NCBI RefSeq assembly: GCF_003722335.1
Contig: NZ_CP026100.1
Span: 124,001-188,000, forward strand
Source: Caulobacter flavus
GTDB lineage: Bacteria; Pseudomonadota; Alphaproteobacteria; Caulobacterales; Caulobacteraceae
Reading direction: 5' to 3'
Length of the DNA: 64,000 nt
Below, piece after piece: positions 47,104 to 56,037 of this stretch. The notes under the pieces are model-generated. The model did no database searches, was not told where the DNA came from, and saw nothing but the letters and a program-made list of their open reading frames with translations. A program made the translations under genes and the position numbers. The stretch's first letter is position 1; each line of letters starts with the position of its first letter.

Positions 47104-50067
47104 ATGCGGGGACGGCTTGGACTGGCGAGCGTGCTGGCCGCGGCGATCGCCGCGCCCGCCGTCGCCGCGCCCGCGATAGACGTCGACCGCCAGGACCTGT
47201 CGTCCGCCCTGCGCCAACTGGCCCGGCAATCGGGCGCCGAATTCCTGTTCGCCTCCGGCCTGACGGCCGGCAAGCGCTCGGGCCGGGCGCGCGGCCGGAT
47301 GTCGGTGGAAGCCGCCCTCGACCGGCTGCTCGAGGGCACGGGCCTGGTGGCGCGCCGCACCGCCGACGGCGTCTACGTGCTGGCGTCCGCGCCCTCGGCG
47401 ACGGCCGCGCCGGCTTCGGACGCGGTCACCACCGTGCCGGAGATCCTGGTGCTGGGCCGGCGCGCCCTCAACGGCGACCTGCGGCGGCTGGAGAACGGGG
47501 TGCAGCCCTACGCCGTGCACACGACCGAAGAGATCGCCCTGTCCCAGGCCGGCGAGGCCGGAAGCTTCCTGCGCGACCGCGTGCTGGCCGACGCCGCGGC
47601 CGTCTCGCCCGCCCAGGCCCGGCCGGGCGCGGCCCGCTCGGAACTGGACCTGCTGGGCCTTGGCCCCAACCAGACCCTGGTGCTGGTCGACGGCCGGCGG
47701 CTGCCGCGCCTGCCGGGGCTGGACGGCTCGTTCTTCCGCCAGCCCGACATCAACGCCCTGCCCCTGGGGGCGATCGAGCGCATCGAGACCATCCCGGCCT
47801 CGGCCGGCGGCATCTATGGCCTGGGCGCCCTGGGCGGCGTGGTCAACATCGTGCTCAGGCGCGATCACGAGGGCGGCGAGGCCACCGCGATCGCCGGCCT
47901 GTCCTCGCGCGGCGACGCCGGCCAGGGCCGCCTGGAGGCGCGCCTGGGCTTCTCGCCCGACGGCGGCCGCACCGAGGTCTCGGCCGGTTTCTCGACCTCG
48001 ACGCGCGAGCCGCTGCGGGTGATCCAGCGCGATTTCACCACCCGCTACCGCGCCAAGTCCGACGCGCGCACGGCCTATGAGGTGCTGTCGGCCGCTTCGG
48101 ACGGCCGCAACGTCATGAGCTATACGGGCCAGCCCCTGGTGACCGACGCCGGTGTCAGCCTCGGCTCGAACCTCACCACCCTGCCCCTGCGCTATGCGCC
48201 GGGCGACTTCCAGCGCCTGGCCCTGCAGGGCGCCGGCGCCCTGTCGCGCGGCCTTGGCCCCGACGCCAGCAGCGGCGACGCCAGCCTGCTGAACGGCGCG
48301 CGCTCGACGGCGATCACGGCCAGCATCCGCCGCGCGCTGTTCGGCGTCGAAACCTATCTCGACTTCCTGCACCTGGAGACCGAGGGCGAGGGCCTGACCA
48401 GTCCCGTCAGCCGGTCCTACTTCGTCGGCGCCGACGCGCCGACCAACCCCTTCCAGCAGGACATCCTGGTCTCGGTCCCGTTCGATTCCTACGACCAGAA
48501 GAACCAGGAACGCACCCTCGTCCAGCGGCTGACCGCCGGGGCGATCATCGAGGCGCCGCGCGGCTGGCGGGTGAACCTCGACGCCTCGACCGGCGTCGGA
48601 AAGGTGCGGGTGAAGCAGCACCGGCGCTCCACGCAGCCAGACCTGAACTACAGCTTCGTCTGGGGCGAGGAAGGCCTGAACCGCCCCGTGATCGATCCGT
48701 TCGCCGACTACGACGCGCTGCAGTCGGTGCTGGGTCTCTATCGCGTCGACTCGATCAAGCGCATCCGCCAGTCGAACCGCTTTTCCAACCTCTCCGCGCG
48801 GGCCGCCGGCCCCGCCATCCAGCTGCCGGCGGGCCCGGCCAACCTGACCCTGGCGGCCGACTGGCGCGACGAGCGCATCGGCGACGTGGTCGAGGCCACG
48901 GTTCTGGGCGACCAGGCCATCTCGGACCACACCCTGGTCGGGGCCCGGCAGACCGTCGCTTCGCTGTACGCCGAGGCCAACGCGCCGATCTTCCGCCACG
49001 AGAACGCCCCGCCGGGTCTGGCGGGCCTGGAGCTGCAGGCCTCGATCCGGCTCGACGACAGCAAGGCCTGGGCGCCGGCCCTGGCCATGATCGAAGACCC
49101 GCCGCTGGTCCGCTCGCGCCACGAGGTCTGGACCTGGACCGCCGGCGCGCGGGCGTTTCCGGTCGAGGCCGTGATGCTGCGCGCCAGCGCCGCCACCGGG
49201 GCACTGGCCCCGACCGCGAGCGAGCTGATCACCTCGCGCCTGACCATTCCGGGCATCCTCTACGCCGACCCCGGACGGCCGGGCGACACCGTCGGGAGCG
49301 GCCGCTACTTCGTCTACATGTACGGCAGCTCGCCCGCCCTGAAGCCCGAACGCGCCGAAAGCGTCACGGTCGGCATGGTCGTCCAGCCGCCGGGGTCCAG
49401 CCTGCGCGCCTCGCTCGACTACACCCGGCTGCTCAAGCGCGACGGCTTCTACGGCCTGACCGGCGAGCTCTCGATGAGCTACCTGCTGGCCAATCCGCAG
49501 CTGGGCCGGGTGTCGCGCGCGCCGCCGACGGCGGCCGACATCGCCCGGGGCTACACGGTCGGGCGCGTGCTGGAGATCGACGGCCGGGCGATGAACAGCG
49601 CCAAGCTGGAAACCGAACTGGTCAGCGGCGAGCTGCGCCACGGGTTCGCCGCGGCTGGCGGCCGGCTCGACCTGCGCGGCTCGGTCGTCTGGCAGCCGAG
49701 TTTTCGCCGGAAGCTCCGGCCCGGCGAAGGCTGGACAGCGCTGACAGGCGACTACCAGGCGCCGCTGGAATGGCGCGGCTATGGCGGCGCGACCTGGCGG
49801 CGGGGCGCCTGGACCCTGGCCGCCAGCGCCCAGTTCGACGGGACCTTCCGCACGCCGTCGGGCTACGGCGAGGTCCGCACCGTGCCGGCCCAGGTCTATG
49901 TCGATCTGGCCGGCGCCTGGCGGACCGGCGCCAGCGAGATCCGCCTGGGCGTCCGCAACCTGTTCGACAGGAGCCCCAGCATCTTCAAGAACGGGGTCGG
50001 CGACTACAACACCTATGCCGACCCGCGGCGCCGGCGGTTCGAACTGGCCCTCTCCCGCCGCTTCTGA
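47104..50067 (+). CDS. TonB-dependent receptor with STN signalling domain
   Basis: A 987-residue outer-membrane receptor. After a signal peptide (about 1-21) there is an STN domain (about 24-98: IDVDRQDLSSALRQLARQSGAEFLFA through GLVARRTADGVYVLA), which in FecA-type receptors contacts the FecR-like regulator. The plug (about 112-245) includes QTLVLVDGRRLPRLPG and NALPLGAIERIETIPASAGGIYGLGALGGVVNIVLRR, and the rest is a barrel ending in the aromatic ALSRRF. The FecI/FecR pair is divergently encoded 200 bp away, so signal-dependent control of this receptor is likely. The ligand is unknown. The start is ATG after GGGGGA. Confidence 0.93.
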   Translation: MRGRLGLASVLAAAIAAPAVAAPAIDVDRQDLSSALRQLARQSGAEFLFASGLTAGKRSGRARGRMSVEAALDRLLEGTGLVARRTADGVYVLASAPSATAAPASDAVTTVPEILVLGRRALNGDLRRLENGVQPYAVHTTEEIALSQAGEAGSFLRDRVLADAAAVSPAQARPGAARSELDLLGLGPNQTLVLVDGRRLPRLPGLDGSFFRQPDINALPLGAIERIETIPASAGGIYGLGALGGVVNIVLRRDHEGGEATAIAGLSSRGDAGQGRLEARLGFSPDGGRTEVSAGFSTSTREPLRVIQRDFTTRYRAKSDARTAYEVLSAASDGRNVMSYTGQPLVTDAGVSLGSNLTTLPLRYAPGDFQRLALQGAGALSRGLGPDASSGDASLLNGARSTAITASIRRALFGVETYLDFLHLETEGEGLTSPVSRSYFVGADAPTNPFQQDILVSVPFDSYDQKNQERTLVQRLTAGAIIEAPRGWRVNLDASTGVGKVRVKQHRRSTQPDLNYSFVWGEEGLNRPVIDPFADYDALQSVLGLYRVDSIKRIRQSNRFSNLSARAAGPAIQLPAGPANLTLAADWRDERIGDVVEATVLGDQAISDHTLVGARQTVASLYAEANAPIFRHENAPPGLAGLELQASIRLDDSKAWAPALAMIEDPPLVRSRHEVWTWTAGARAFPVEAVMLRASAATGALAPTASELITSRLTIPGILYADPGRPGDTVGSGRYFVYMYGSSPALKPERAESVTVGMVVQPPGSSLRASLDYTRLLKRDGFYGLTGELSMSYLLANPQLGRVSRAPPTAADIARGYTVGRVLEIDGRAMNSAKLETELVSGELRHGFAAAGGRLDLRGSVVWQPSFRRKLRPGEGWTALTGDYQAPLEWRGYGGATWRRGAWTLAASAQFDGTFRTPSGYGEVRTVPAQVYVDLAGAWRTGASEIRLGVRNLFDRSPSIFKNGVGDYNTYADPRRRRFELALSRRF

Positions 50068-50111
50068 GACGCCCCGCGACCGGGCGCGTGCGACGCTTGG
50101 CCCCAGGCTCG

Positions 50112-50126
50112 CAAAACGGCGTTTTG
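50112..50126. terminator. Palindrome after the STN receptor gene
   Basis: CAAAAC-GGC-GTTTTG, followed by TTGCC, lies 45 bp after the receptor stop codon. The stem is short and AT-rich; it may be a weak terminator or an operator. Confidence 0.4.
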
Positions 50127-50170
50127 TTGCCCTGACGCTACGCTCCGCCGCATATTTGCCTTCCGCGCCA

Positions 50171-50266
50171 CCGAGCGGCCATTTTTCGGTTTGATCCCGA
50201 GCGGCCATTTCGGCTTAATGACACCGGTAGCTATTTTAATGACACCGGTGGCGGATAGCGCTACCA
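50171..50266 (+). promoter_or_regulatory. Operator array before the second TonB receptor
   Basis: Three kinds of repeated sites are packed into 96 bp. CCGAGCGGCCATTT occurs twice (50171-50184, 50197-50210). TTAATGACACCGGT occurs twice, at 50215-50228 and 50236-50249, exactly 21 bp apart. A near-palindrome GGATAGCGCTACCA is at 50253-50266. The TGACACCGGT form and the TAGCGCTACCA form both look like operator halves of LacI-family sugar regulators known from Xanthomonas and Caulobacter. This suggests the receptor is carbohydrate-regulated. The assignment to named regulators is inference. Confidence 0.65.
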
Positions 50267-50332
50267 ACAAGAACAGAGATCACGGGTCGGCCGCTCAAGA
50301 GCCTGCCCGTCGGGAAGAAACTGGGAGGGAAT

Positions 50333-53300
50333 ATGTTGCAAGTCACCTCGCGGCGGAGCCGCGCTCGCGTCCTGTGCGATCGTGCGTCGCTCGGCGCTCT
50401 GACCGTCGCCGGCAGCCTGCTGCTGGCCGGAACCGCCTTCGCCCAAGACGCCGCTCCCGCCGCTCAGGCCTCTGGCCAGACCGAGGAGACCGCCGTCGAG
50501 GAAGTGGTGGTCACGGGCTACCGCGCCGCCCTGCAGAGCGCCCTCAGCCTCAAGCGCAGCTCGAACGTGATGGTCGACGCCATCAACGCCGAGGACATCG
50601 CCGACTTCCCCGACGCCAACCTCGCCGAATCCCTGCAGCGCCTGCCGGGCGTGTCGGTCGACCGTGAGAACGGCGAGGGCCGCACCATCACCGTCCGCGG
50701 CCTGGGCAGCGACTTCACCCGCGTGCGCCTGAACGGCCTGGAAGCCCTGTCGACGGCCGGCCCGTCGATCGCCGGCGACGCCGCCAACCGCTCGCGCGGC
50801 TTCGACTTCAACACCTTCGCCTCGGAACTGTTCAGCGCCCTGAAGGTCCAGAAGACCGCCTCGGCCGAAACCGACGAAGGCTCGCTGGGCGCCACGGTCG
50901 ACCTGGAGACCGGCAAGCCGCTGAACTTCAAGGACCGCCGCCTGGCCCTGTCGGTGCAGGACGCCTACTACAAGAACGGCGGCACCCACTCGCCGCGCTT
51001 CGCGGGCCTGGTGTCCGACCGCTGGGAAACCAACTGGGGCGACTTCGGCGCCCTGTTCTCGGTGGCCTACAACAAGCGCAACCAGATCATCGACAGCTAC
51101 CAGCGCCAGGCCGGCCAGTCGGACTACACCTATCGCCAGTCGACCTTCCTGGCGACCAACTCGACCGCCACCTCGCCGCGCCGGCAGGGCTTCGCCGCGC
51201 CGACCGGCACCGCCTGCAACGGCGGCGTGATCCCGGGCATCAACATCACCAACACGGCGATCTGCTCGATGCTGGTGGGCTCGAACGCGGCCGCCTACAA
51301 CCTGATCAACAATCCCTCGAGCGCGACCACCAACGCCACCAGCCTGACCGGCACCGGCACGATCACCGCGCCCGGCCCGCTGACCCGCATCCCTGCCCTG
51401 GCCACGCTGAACCAGCAGGATCTGGAGCAGGAACGCCTGGGCCTGACCGGCGCCCTGCAATGGCGCCCGACCAGCCGCACGACGATCTCGTACGACTGGG
51501 TCTATTCGGAGCTGCAGCAGTCGTCGATCAACTACCAGGTCCAGACCGTCGGCCTGAACCGCAACAACACCAACAACAGCACCGGCAACCCCTTCTATAC
51601 GGTGAACCCGGCCACCACGGCCGCCCAGAAGCGGGCGTTCTACGCCTCGTGCACCGCGCAGGCCGCCAATGAAGTCCGTGACGCCATCGACTGCGGTCAG
51701 CAGCTGAACGGCGGCGCGCTCGTCGCCGGCACGACCAACAGCTACAACCCGTTCAACCTCGATCCGTACGACTACTACAACACCGCCTCGTCGGTGGGCT
51801 ATGTGCCCAGCGCGAACGGCACGGCGATGGTCGACAAGTTCATCGGCCGGCCCAGCGTGCGCCTGATCGATGCGGCTCTGTCGCCGACCGGGGCCAACGC
51901 CGACTATCTGAAGCTGGGCAATGTCGACCTGCGCTCGGCGGCCGACGCGGCGTTCTTCACCACCTACTTCCGCCAGTCGTCGCTGAAGCTGGACCACGAG
52001 TTCAGCGACAACTTCACGATGAGCGCCGTCTGGGGCAAGTCGTCGTCGAAGAACAAGACGCAGGGCCTGCTGGCCGACTTCATCCGCCTGGACTCGGGCC
52101 AGGGCGTGGCCGGCGACGACTACCTCGTCTACGACGCCCGCGGCGGCGGCGACATGCCGCTGCTGAACCTGGGCTTCGACGCCACCCAGGCGTCGGCGTG
52201 GGACTTCGTGAAGGGCTACTCGGCGCTGCGCCACTTCCAGCGCTTCACCAACAACGACTACGAGACCCTGCGCTTCGACTTCAAGTACGACCTGGACGAC
52301 AACTATGCGATCCGGTTCGGCGTCAGCCAGCGCAAGTACGGCTTCGACACCGCAGAGTATCGTCGCCTGAGCGGCGAAACCCTGAACCCCAGCCTGCGCG
52401 AAGCCGGGACAACCACCGCCGCGGTCAGCAAGGTCATCAACTGGGGCACGGGCCTGGACGTCCCGAACGGCGGCACCACCGCCTTCCTGGCGCCCGACCT
52501 GCAGAAGATGGTCAGCCTGTTCGACTTCGACTGTAACTGCGTCAACAAGTGGGGCGACTGGCGCCTGTCGTACCTGAGCAGCGCGGCCAACCGCTACTCG
52601 GTCGAGGAAAAGGACACCGGCGCCTTCGTGCAGTTCGACTACAACACCGAACTGTTCGGGCGCGAGCTGCGCGGCAACGTCGGCACCCGCTACGCCATCA
52701 CCGAACTGGACTCCTCGGGCCTGACCAACGGCTCGCGCCCCATCACGGGCGAGAACAAGTACACCGACGTCCTGCCCTCGCTGAACGCCGCCTACGAGGT
52801 GGCCGACAACATGTACATCCGCTTCGGCGCGGCCAAGGTCATGGCCCGCCCGATGCTGGGCAACCTGTCGCCGTCGGTGACCGCGATCAGCGTGCCGACC
52901 GGCGCGGGCGCGGTGGTCGGCGGCACGATGACGGTCGGCAACCCGAAGCTGGATCCGTTCCGGGCCGTGAACTACGACCTGAGCTTCGAGTGGTACTTCA
53001 CCTCGGGCGCCCTGGTGTCGGTCGCGATCTTCGACAAGCAGATCAACAACTTCCCGCAGACCCTGATCAACAACGCCCCGCTGAGCCAGATCCTGGACGC
53101 CGCGGGCATCGCCGCCCTGCGGGCCGCCCAGACCAACGCCAACGCCATCGCCTACATCGACCAAGACAACACGTTCGACATCCGCCAGTTCGACAACGCG
53201 CCGGGCGGCTACATCCGCGGCATCGAGGTCAACTACCAGCAGAACCTGACCTTCCTGCCCTGGTACTTCAAGAACCTGGGCGTCCAGTTCAACGCCACCC

Positions 53301-53743
53301 ATCTGGAGTCGGAACTGGAATACATCATCACCCCGGCCAACGCCCGCACGGGCGCGGCGGCGATCACCGCCAAGGGTCCGTTCACCGGCGCCTCGCCGGA
53401 CGCCTTCAACTTCACGGTCTTCTATGAAGTCGAGAAGTTCTCGGCCCGCCTGTCGTCGTCCTACCGCAAGGGCTACAGCCAGACCTACCCGGTCGCGGCC
53501 GGCACCTGCGACCCGGGCTATTGCGACAGCCCGCTGGTCAATGACTTCGCCGGCAGCAAGAAGACCTTCAACCTCGACGGTTCGGCCACCTACAAGCTGA
53601 CCAAGAACATCACCCTGTCGCTTGAAGCCCTGAACCTGACCGACCAGAAGGAAGAGCGCTGGGCCTACCAGGACGATCCGGTCGCGACGCGCTACGCCGC
53701 CACCGGCCGCTCGATCTTCATGGGCGCGCGCTTCGTGTACTGA
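50333..53743 (+). CDS. Large TonB-dependent receptor (carbohydrate-type)
   Basis: A 1136-residue outer-membrane receptor of the large Caulobacter/Xanthomonas type often used for oligosaccharide uptake. A signal peptide (about 1-38, ending GTAFAQD) is followed by the TonB box-like EEVVVTGYRAAL (about 55-66), the plug with MVDAINAEDIADFPDANLAESLQRLPGVSVDRENGEGRTITVRGLG (about 80-125), and a barrel of about 950 residues ending SIFMGARFVY, with a terminal aromatic. No STN domain. GGGAGG precedes the ATG. Operator-like repeats upstream suggest sugar-linked control. The ligand is unknown. A terminator follows at 53775. Confidence 0.93.
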   Translation: MLQVTSRRSRARVLCDRASLGALTVAGSLLLAGTAFAQDAAPAAQASGQTEETAVEEVVVTGYRAALQSALSLKRSSNVMVDAINAEDIADFPDANLAESLQRLPGVSVDRENGEGRTITVRGLGSDFTRVRLNGLEALSTAGPSIAGDAANRSRGFDFNTFASELFSALKVQKTASAETDEGSLGATVDLETGKPLNFKDRRLALSVQDAYYKNGGTHSPRFAGLVSDRWETNWGDFGALFSVAYNKRNQIIDSYQRQAGQSDYTYRQSTFLATNSTATSPRRQGFAAPTGTACNGGVIPGINITNTAICSMLVGSNAAAYNLINNPSSATTNATSLTGTGTITAPGPLTRIPALATLNQQDLEQERLGLTGALQWRPTSRTTISYDWVYSELQQSSINYQVQTVGLNRNNTNNSTGNPFYTVNPATTAAQKRAFYASCTAQAANEVRDAIDCGQQLNGGALVAGTTNSYNPFNLDPYDYYNTASSVGYVPSANGTAMVDKFIGRPSVRLIDAALSPTGANADYLKLGNVDLRSAADAAFFTTYFRQSSLKLDHEFSDNFTMSAVWGKSSSKNKTQGLLADFIRLDSGQGVAGDDYLVYDARGGGDMPLLNLGFDATQASAWDFVKGYSALRHFQRFTNNDYETLRFDFKYDLDDNYAIRFGVSQRKYGFDTAEYRRLSGETLNPSLREAGTTTAAVSKVINWGTGLDVPNGGTTAFLAPDLQKMVSLFDFDCNCVNKWGDWRLSYLSSAANRYSVEEKDTGAFVQFDYNTELFGRELRGNVGTRYAITELDSSGLTNGSRPITGENKYTDVLPSLNAAYEVADNMYIRFGAAKVMARPMLGNLSPSVTAISVPTGAGAVVGGTMTVGNPKLDPFRAVNYDLSFEWYFTSGALVSVAIFDKQINNFPQTLINNAPLSQILDAAGIAALRAAQTNANAIAYIDQDNTFDIRQFDNAPGGYIRGIEVNYQQNLTFLPWYFKNLGVQFNATHLESELEYIITPANARTGAAAITAKGPFTGASPDAFNFTVFYEVEKFSARLSSSYRKGYSQTYPVAAGTCDPGYCDSPLVNDFAGSKKTFNLDGSATYKLTKNITLSLEALNLTDQKEERWAYQDDPVATRYAATGRSIFMGARFVY

Positions 53744-54554
53744 CGCTCAAAGCGTCTCTCTCCCCGGAACGACTGGCGGCGCGGACTTCGGTCCGCGCCG
53801 CCTTTTCTTTGGCCCGGCGCGGGTTGGCGAAGAAGCCGAAGCCCTTCAGCAGGATCTTCACCGCCTCCCAGTGGATCGCCGCCAGCACGCCAGCGACCTG
53901 CCAGGGATGGGCCAGCGCCGCGCGCAGCAGCGCTCGGTCGGTCAGGGGCTCGCGACGCCCCGCGAAGCTGGCCGACAGCACCCGCCCCTCGTCGTCGTGG
54001 ACGTCGACGCCCACCCGCACGCCCTGCCCCGGCGGAACGATCGCGAAGGCGTAGCGCAGGTCCATCGGCAGGAACGGCGAGACGTAGAAGGTCTTGTCGC
54101 AGCCCTGCACCACCAGCCCGTCGTCCCGCGCCGTCGCCGGCAGCACGTAGTCGTGGCGTTCGCCGAAGGTGTTGCTGACCGCATAGACCACCGCCGCCAG
54201 CCGCTCGTCGCGGTCGTGGCAGAAATAGACCGTCAGCGGATTGAAGCCGTGGCCCAGCAGCCGCGGCATGCACAGGGCCAGGATCCGGCCGCCCGGCGAT
54301 CCCAGTCCCCGCGCCGCCAGCAGCGCCTCGATCTGCGGCTTCACCGGCGCGGCCTGCCGGCCGGCATGGTCGCGGTCGTGATAGCTCAACAGGTTCAGGG
54401 CGTTGTGTGAGAACAGGCGCAGGCGCTGGCCCGCCGCGTCCAGCTCGTCGAGGTCCAGCAGCAGCATGAACACCCGGTAGCGCAGGCGGTGGCGGCGGGG
54501 CCGGCCGCGCTCGTGGACCACGACGCCGGAATAGAGGCCCGAGCGCAGGCTCAT
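53718..54554 (-). CDS. DUF1365 protein of the sigK-like locus
   Basis: A 278-residue protein of DUF1365, usually next to an FAD oxidoreductase and a cyclopropane-fatty-acid synthase-like methyltransferase. Landmarks are LYSGVVVHERGRPRRHRLRYRVFMLLLDLDEL (about 7-38), GHGFNPLTVYFCHDRDERLAAVVYAVSNTFGERHDYVLP (about 100-138) and the DKTFYVSPFLPMDLRYAF region. The start ATG overlaps the stop of the FAD gene as ATGA. The 3' end overlaps the convergent TonB receptor by 26 bp and contains that gene's terminator, so the last 30 or so residues (after FFANPRRAKEKA) are encoded by it and are unlikely to be conserved. Confidence 0.85.
   Translation of the reverse strand: MSLRSGLYSGVVVHERGRPRRHRLRYRVFMLLLDLDELDAAGQRLRLFSHNALNLLSYHDRDHAGRQAAPVKPQIEALLAARGLGSPGGRILALCMPRLLGHGFNPLTVYFCHDRDERLAAVVYAVSNTFGERHDYVLPATARDDGLVVQGCDKTFYVSPFLPMDLRYAFAIVPPGQGVRVGVDVHDDEGRVLSASFAGRREPLTDRALLRAALAHPWQVAGVLAAIHWEAVKILLKGFGFFANPRRAKEKAARTEVRAASRSGERDALSVSTRSARP
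53775..53810 (+). terminator. Intrinsic terminator of the large TonB receptor, inside an opposing gene
   Basis: GGCGGCGCGGAC pairs with GTCCGCGCCGCC across a TTCG loop, followed by TTTTCTTT. It begins about 30 bp after the receptor stop and is a strong plus-strand terminator. On the minus strand the same sequence is part of the DUF1365 frame; in that direction there is no T-run. Confidence 0.9.
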
Positions 54555-55891
54555 GCGACCAGTTCCGCCGGCTCGCGCCCCGCCGGCGGCGCGTCCAGGA
54601 AGATCCGGCCCGACGGATCGGGCGTCAGCCAGGGCCGGCGCACCCCGCCCAGTTGCTCGGCCACCGCCAGGCCCGCCTGCAGGCCGTCCTCGTGGAAGCC
54701 GGAGCCGAAATAGGCGCCGGCGAACCAGGTCCGGCGCACGCCCTGCAGCGACCAAAGCCGCGCTTGGGCGGCCATGGCCGGACCGTCGAACAGCGGATGC
54801 TCGTAGACCTGGTCGTGCAGCACCGCGCCGGGCGCGCGATCGGGGTTGAGCGACAGGAAGCAGGGCGCCGCGCCCTCCAGCGGCTGCAGCCGGTTCATCC
54901 AGTAGGTCACCCCGCCCTGCCCCTGCACGCCGCGCCGGCCGACATGGTTCCAGCTGGCCCAGGCGGCGGGGCGGCGCGGCATCAGGGCGGCGTCGCGATG
55001 CAGCACCGCGCGGTTGCGGCTGTAGCGGAACGCGCCCAGCAGGGCCGTCTCCTCGGCGGTCGGCCGGGCCAGCATGGCCAGGGCCTGGTCGGCGTGGGCG
55101 GCGATCACCACCTGGTCGAACGAGCGCGCCCGGCCCGTGCCGTCCTCGACGACCACATGGTCGGGATGACGCGTGATCCGCCGCACGGGGCGCGACAGCA
55201 GGATCTCGCCGTCGAAATCGGCGGCCAGGGCGGCGACATAGCGGGCGCTGCCGCCCGCCACCGTCCGCCAGATCGGCCGCTTGTCGATCGGCAGCATCAG
55301 GCCGTGATTGTCGAAGAAGCGCAGGAAGGCGCCGGCCGGAAACTCGCGGATGTCGCGCAGCGAGGCCGACCAGATCGCCGCCGCCTGCGGCAGCAGGTGA
55401 TCCTCCTGGAACGCCCGCCCGAAGCCTTGCGCGTCGAGATAGTCCGCCAGCCTGCAAAAGCCGCCGTCGGTCTCCAGCGCGCGGGCGTCGCGCGTCCCGG
55501 CCCGGTAGAAGCGCATCACGTCCAGCAGCATCCCCAGGAAGCGCGGGTTCACCAGGTTGCGCTTCTGGGCCAGCAGGCGGGTGCTGGAATATTCCAGCGC
55601 CCCGTCGTCCAGCGACACGCCGAACGACATGTCGCTGGCGGCAGTCTCGACGCCTAGGTGCGCGAACAGCGCCGTCAGGTTGGGATAGTTCGGCTCGTTA
55701 TAGACGATGAAGCCGGTGTCCACCGCCACCCCGTCCGCCTGCACCGTGTGGGCGTGGCCGCCCAGGCGATCGTCGGCCTCGTAAAGTACGACCTCTTGGC
55801 GCCTGGACAGCAGCCAGGCGGCCGACAGGCCGGAAATCCCCGAGCCGACCACGGCGATGCGCTGGCGCGGGCTGGAGGTGGAGGTCGGCAA
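54551..55891 (-). CDS. FAD-dependent oxidoreductase (amine oxidase fold) of the sigK-like locus
   Basis: A 446-residue flavoprotein. The dinucleotide motif IAVVGSGISGLSAAWLLSRR (about 12-31) leads into EADDRLGGHAHTVQ (about 37-50) and DTGFIVYNEPNYPNLTALF, typical of the NAD(P)-binding amine-oxidase-like proteins encoded next to DUF1365 and CFA synthase genes. The C-terminal WFAGAYFGSGFHEDGLQAGLAVAEQL closes the FAD fold. The start is uncertain: I chose a TTG with GGGAG about 11 bases before it; another TTG seven codons upstream has no such site. It is divergent from the CFA-type gene. Substrate unknown, presumably a lipid. Confidence 0.85.
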   Translation of the reverse strand: MPTSTSSPRQRIAVVGSGISGLSAAWLLSRRQEVVLYEADDRLGGHAHTVQADGVAVDTGFIVYNEPNYPNLTALFAHLGVETAASDMSFGVSLDDGALEYSSTRLLAQKRNLVNPRFLGMLLDVMRFYRAGTRDARALETDGGFCRLADYLDAQGFGRAFQEDHLLPQAAAIWSASLRDIREFPAGAFLRFFDNHGLMLPIDKRPIWRTVAGGSARYVAALAADFDGEILLSRPVRRITRHPDHVVVEDGTGRARSFDQVVIAAHADQALAMLARPTAEETALLGAFRYSRNRAVLHRDAALMPRRPAAWASWNHVGRRGVQGQGGVTYWMNRLQPLEGAAPCFLSLNPDRAPGAVLHDQVYEHPLFDGPAMAAQARLWSLQGVRRTWFAGAYFGSGFHEDGLQAGLAVAEQLGGVRRPWLTPDPSGRIFLDAPPAGREPAELVA

Positions 55892-55956
55892 GGCTTGTGC
55901 TCCCGTCGGCAAGGCTTCGCTGGCAGCTACGGAGCGGCGCCGCGTTCGGACGCATG

Positions 55957-55981
55957 CATCCGGATGACAATGTTCCTCGTA
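55957..55981 (+). promoter_or_regulatory. Candidate ECF promoter in the divergent sigK-like region
   Basis: CATCC-N16-CGTA, with spacing typical of ECF promoters, ends about 57 bp before the CFA-type gene. The CATCC lies in the palindrome CATCCGGATG, so the same -35 element is present on both strands. In mycobacteria SigK-type promoters contain a CATCC-like -35; that resemblance, and use by the locus's own sigma factor, are inference. Confidence 0.5.
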
Positions 55982-56037
55982 GCTCTCTTCCGAAGGCGCC
56001 GCCCCGCAGACGGACGGCCGCCAGGGACGGAGGACCG

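Noticed and set aside
47041..50208. Long minus-strand frame (over 1000 codons) opposite the STN TonB receptor
   Set aside because: It is the antisense shadow of a high-GC gene: its composition is Arg/Gly/Ala/His-biased with no family motif or ribosome-binding site, whereas the plus strand encodes a clear receptor.
50261..53302. Long minus-strand frame opposite the second TonB receptor
   Set aside because: Antisense shadow; no signal, domain or start context, and the plus strand is a complete receptor.
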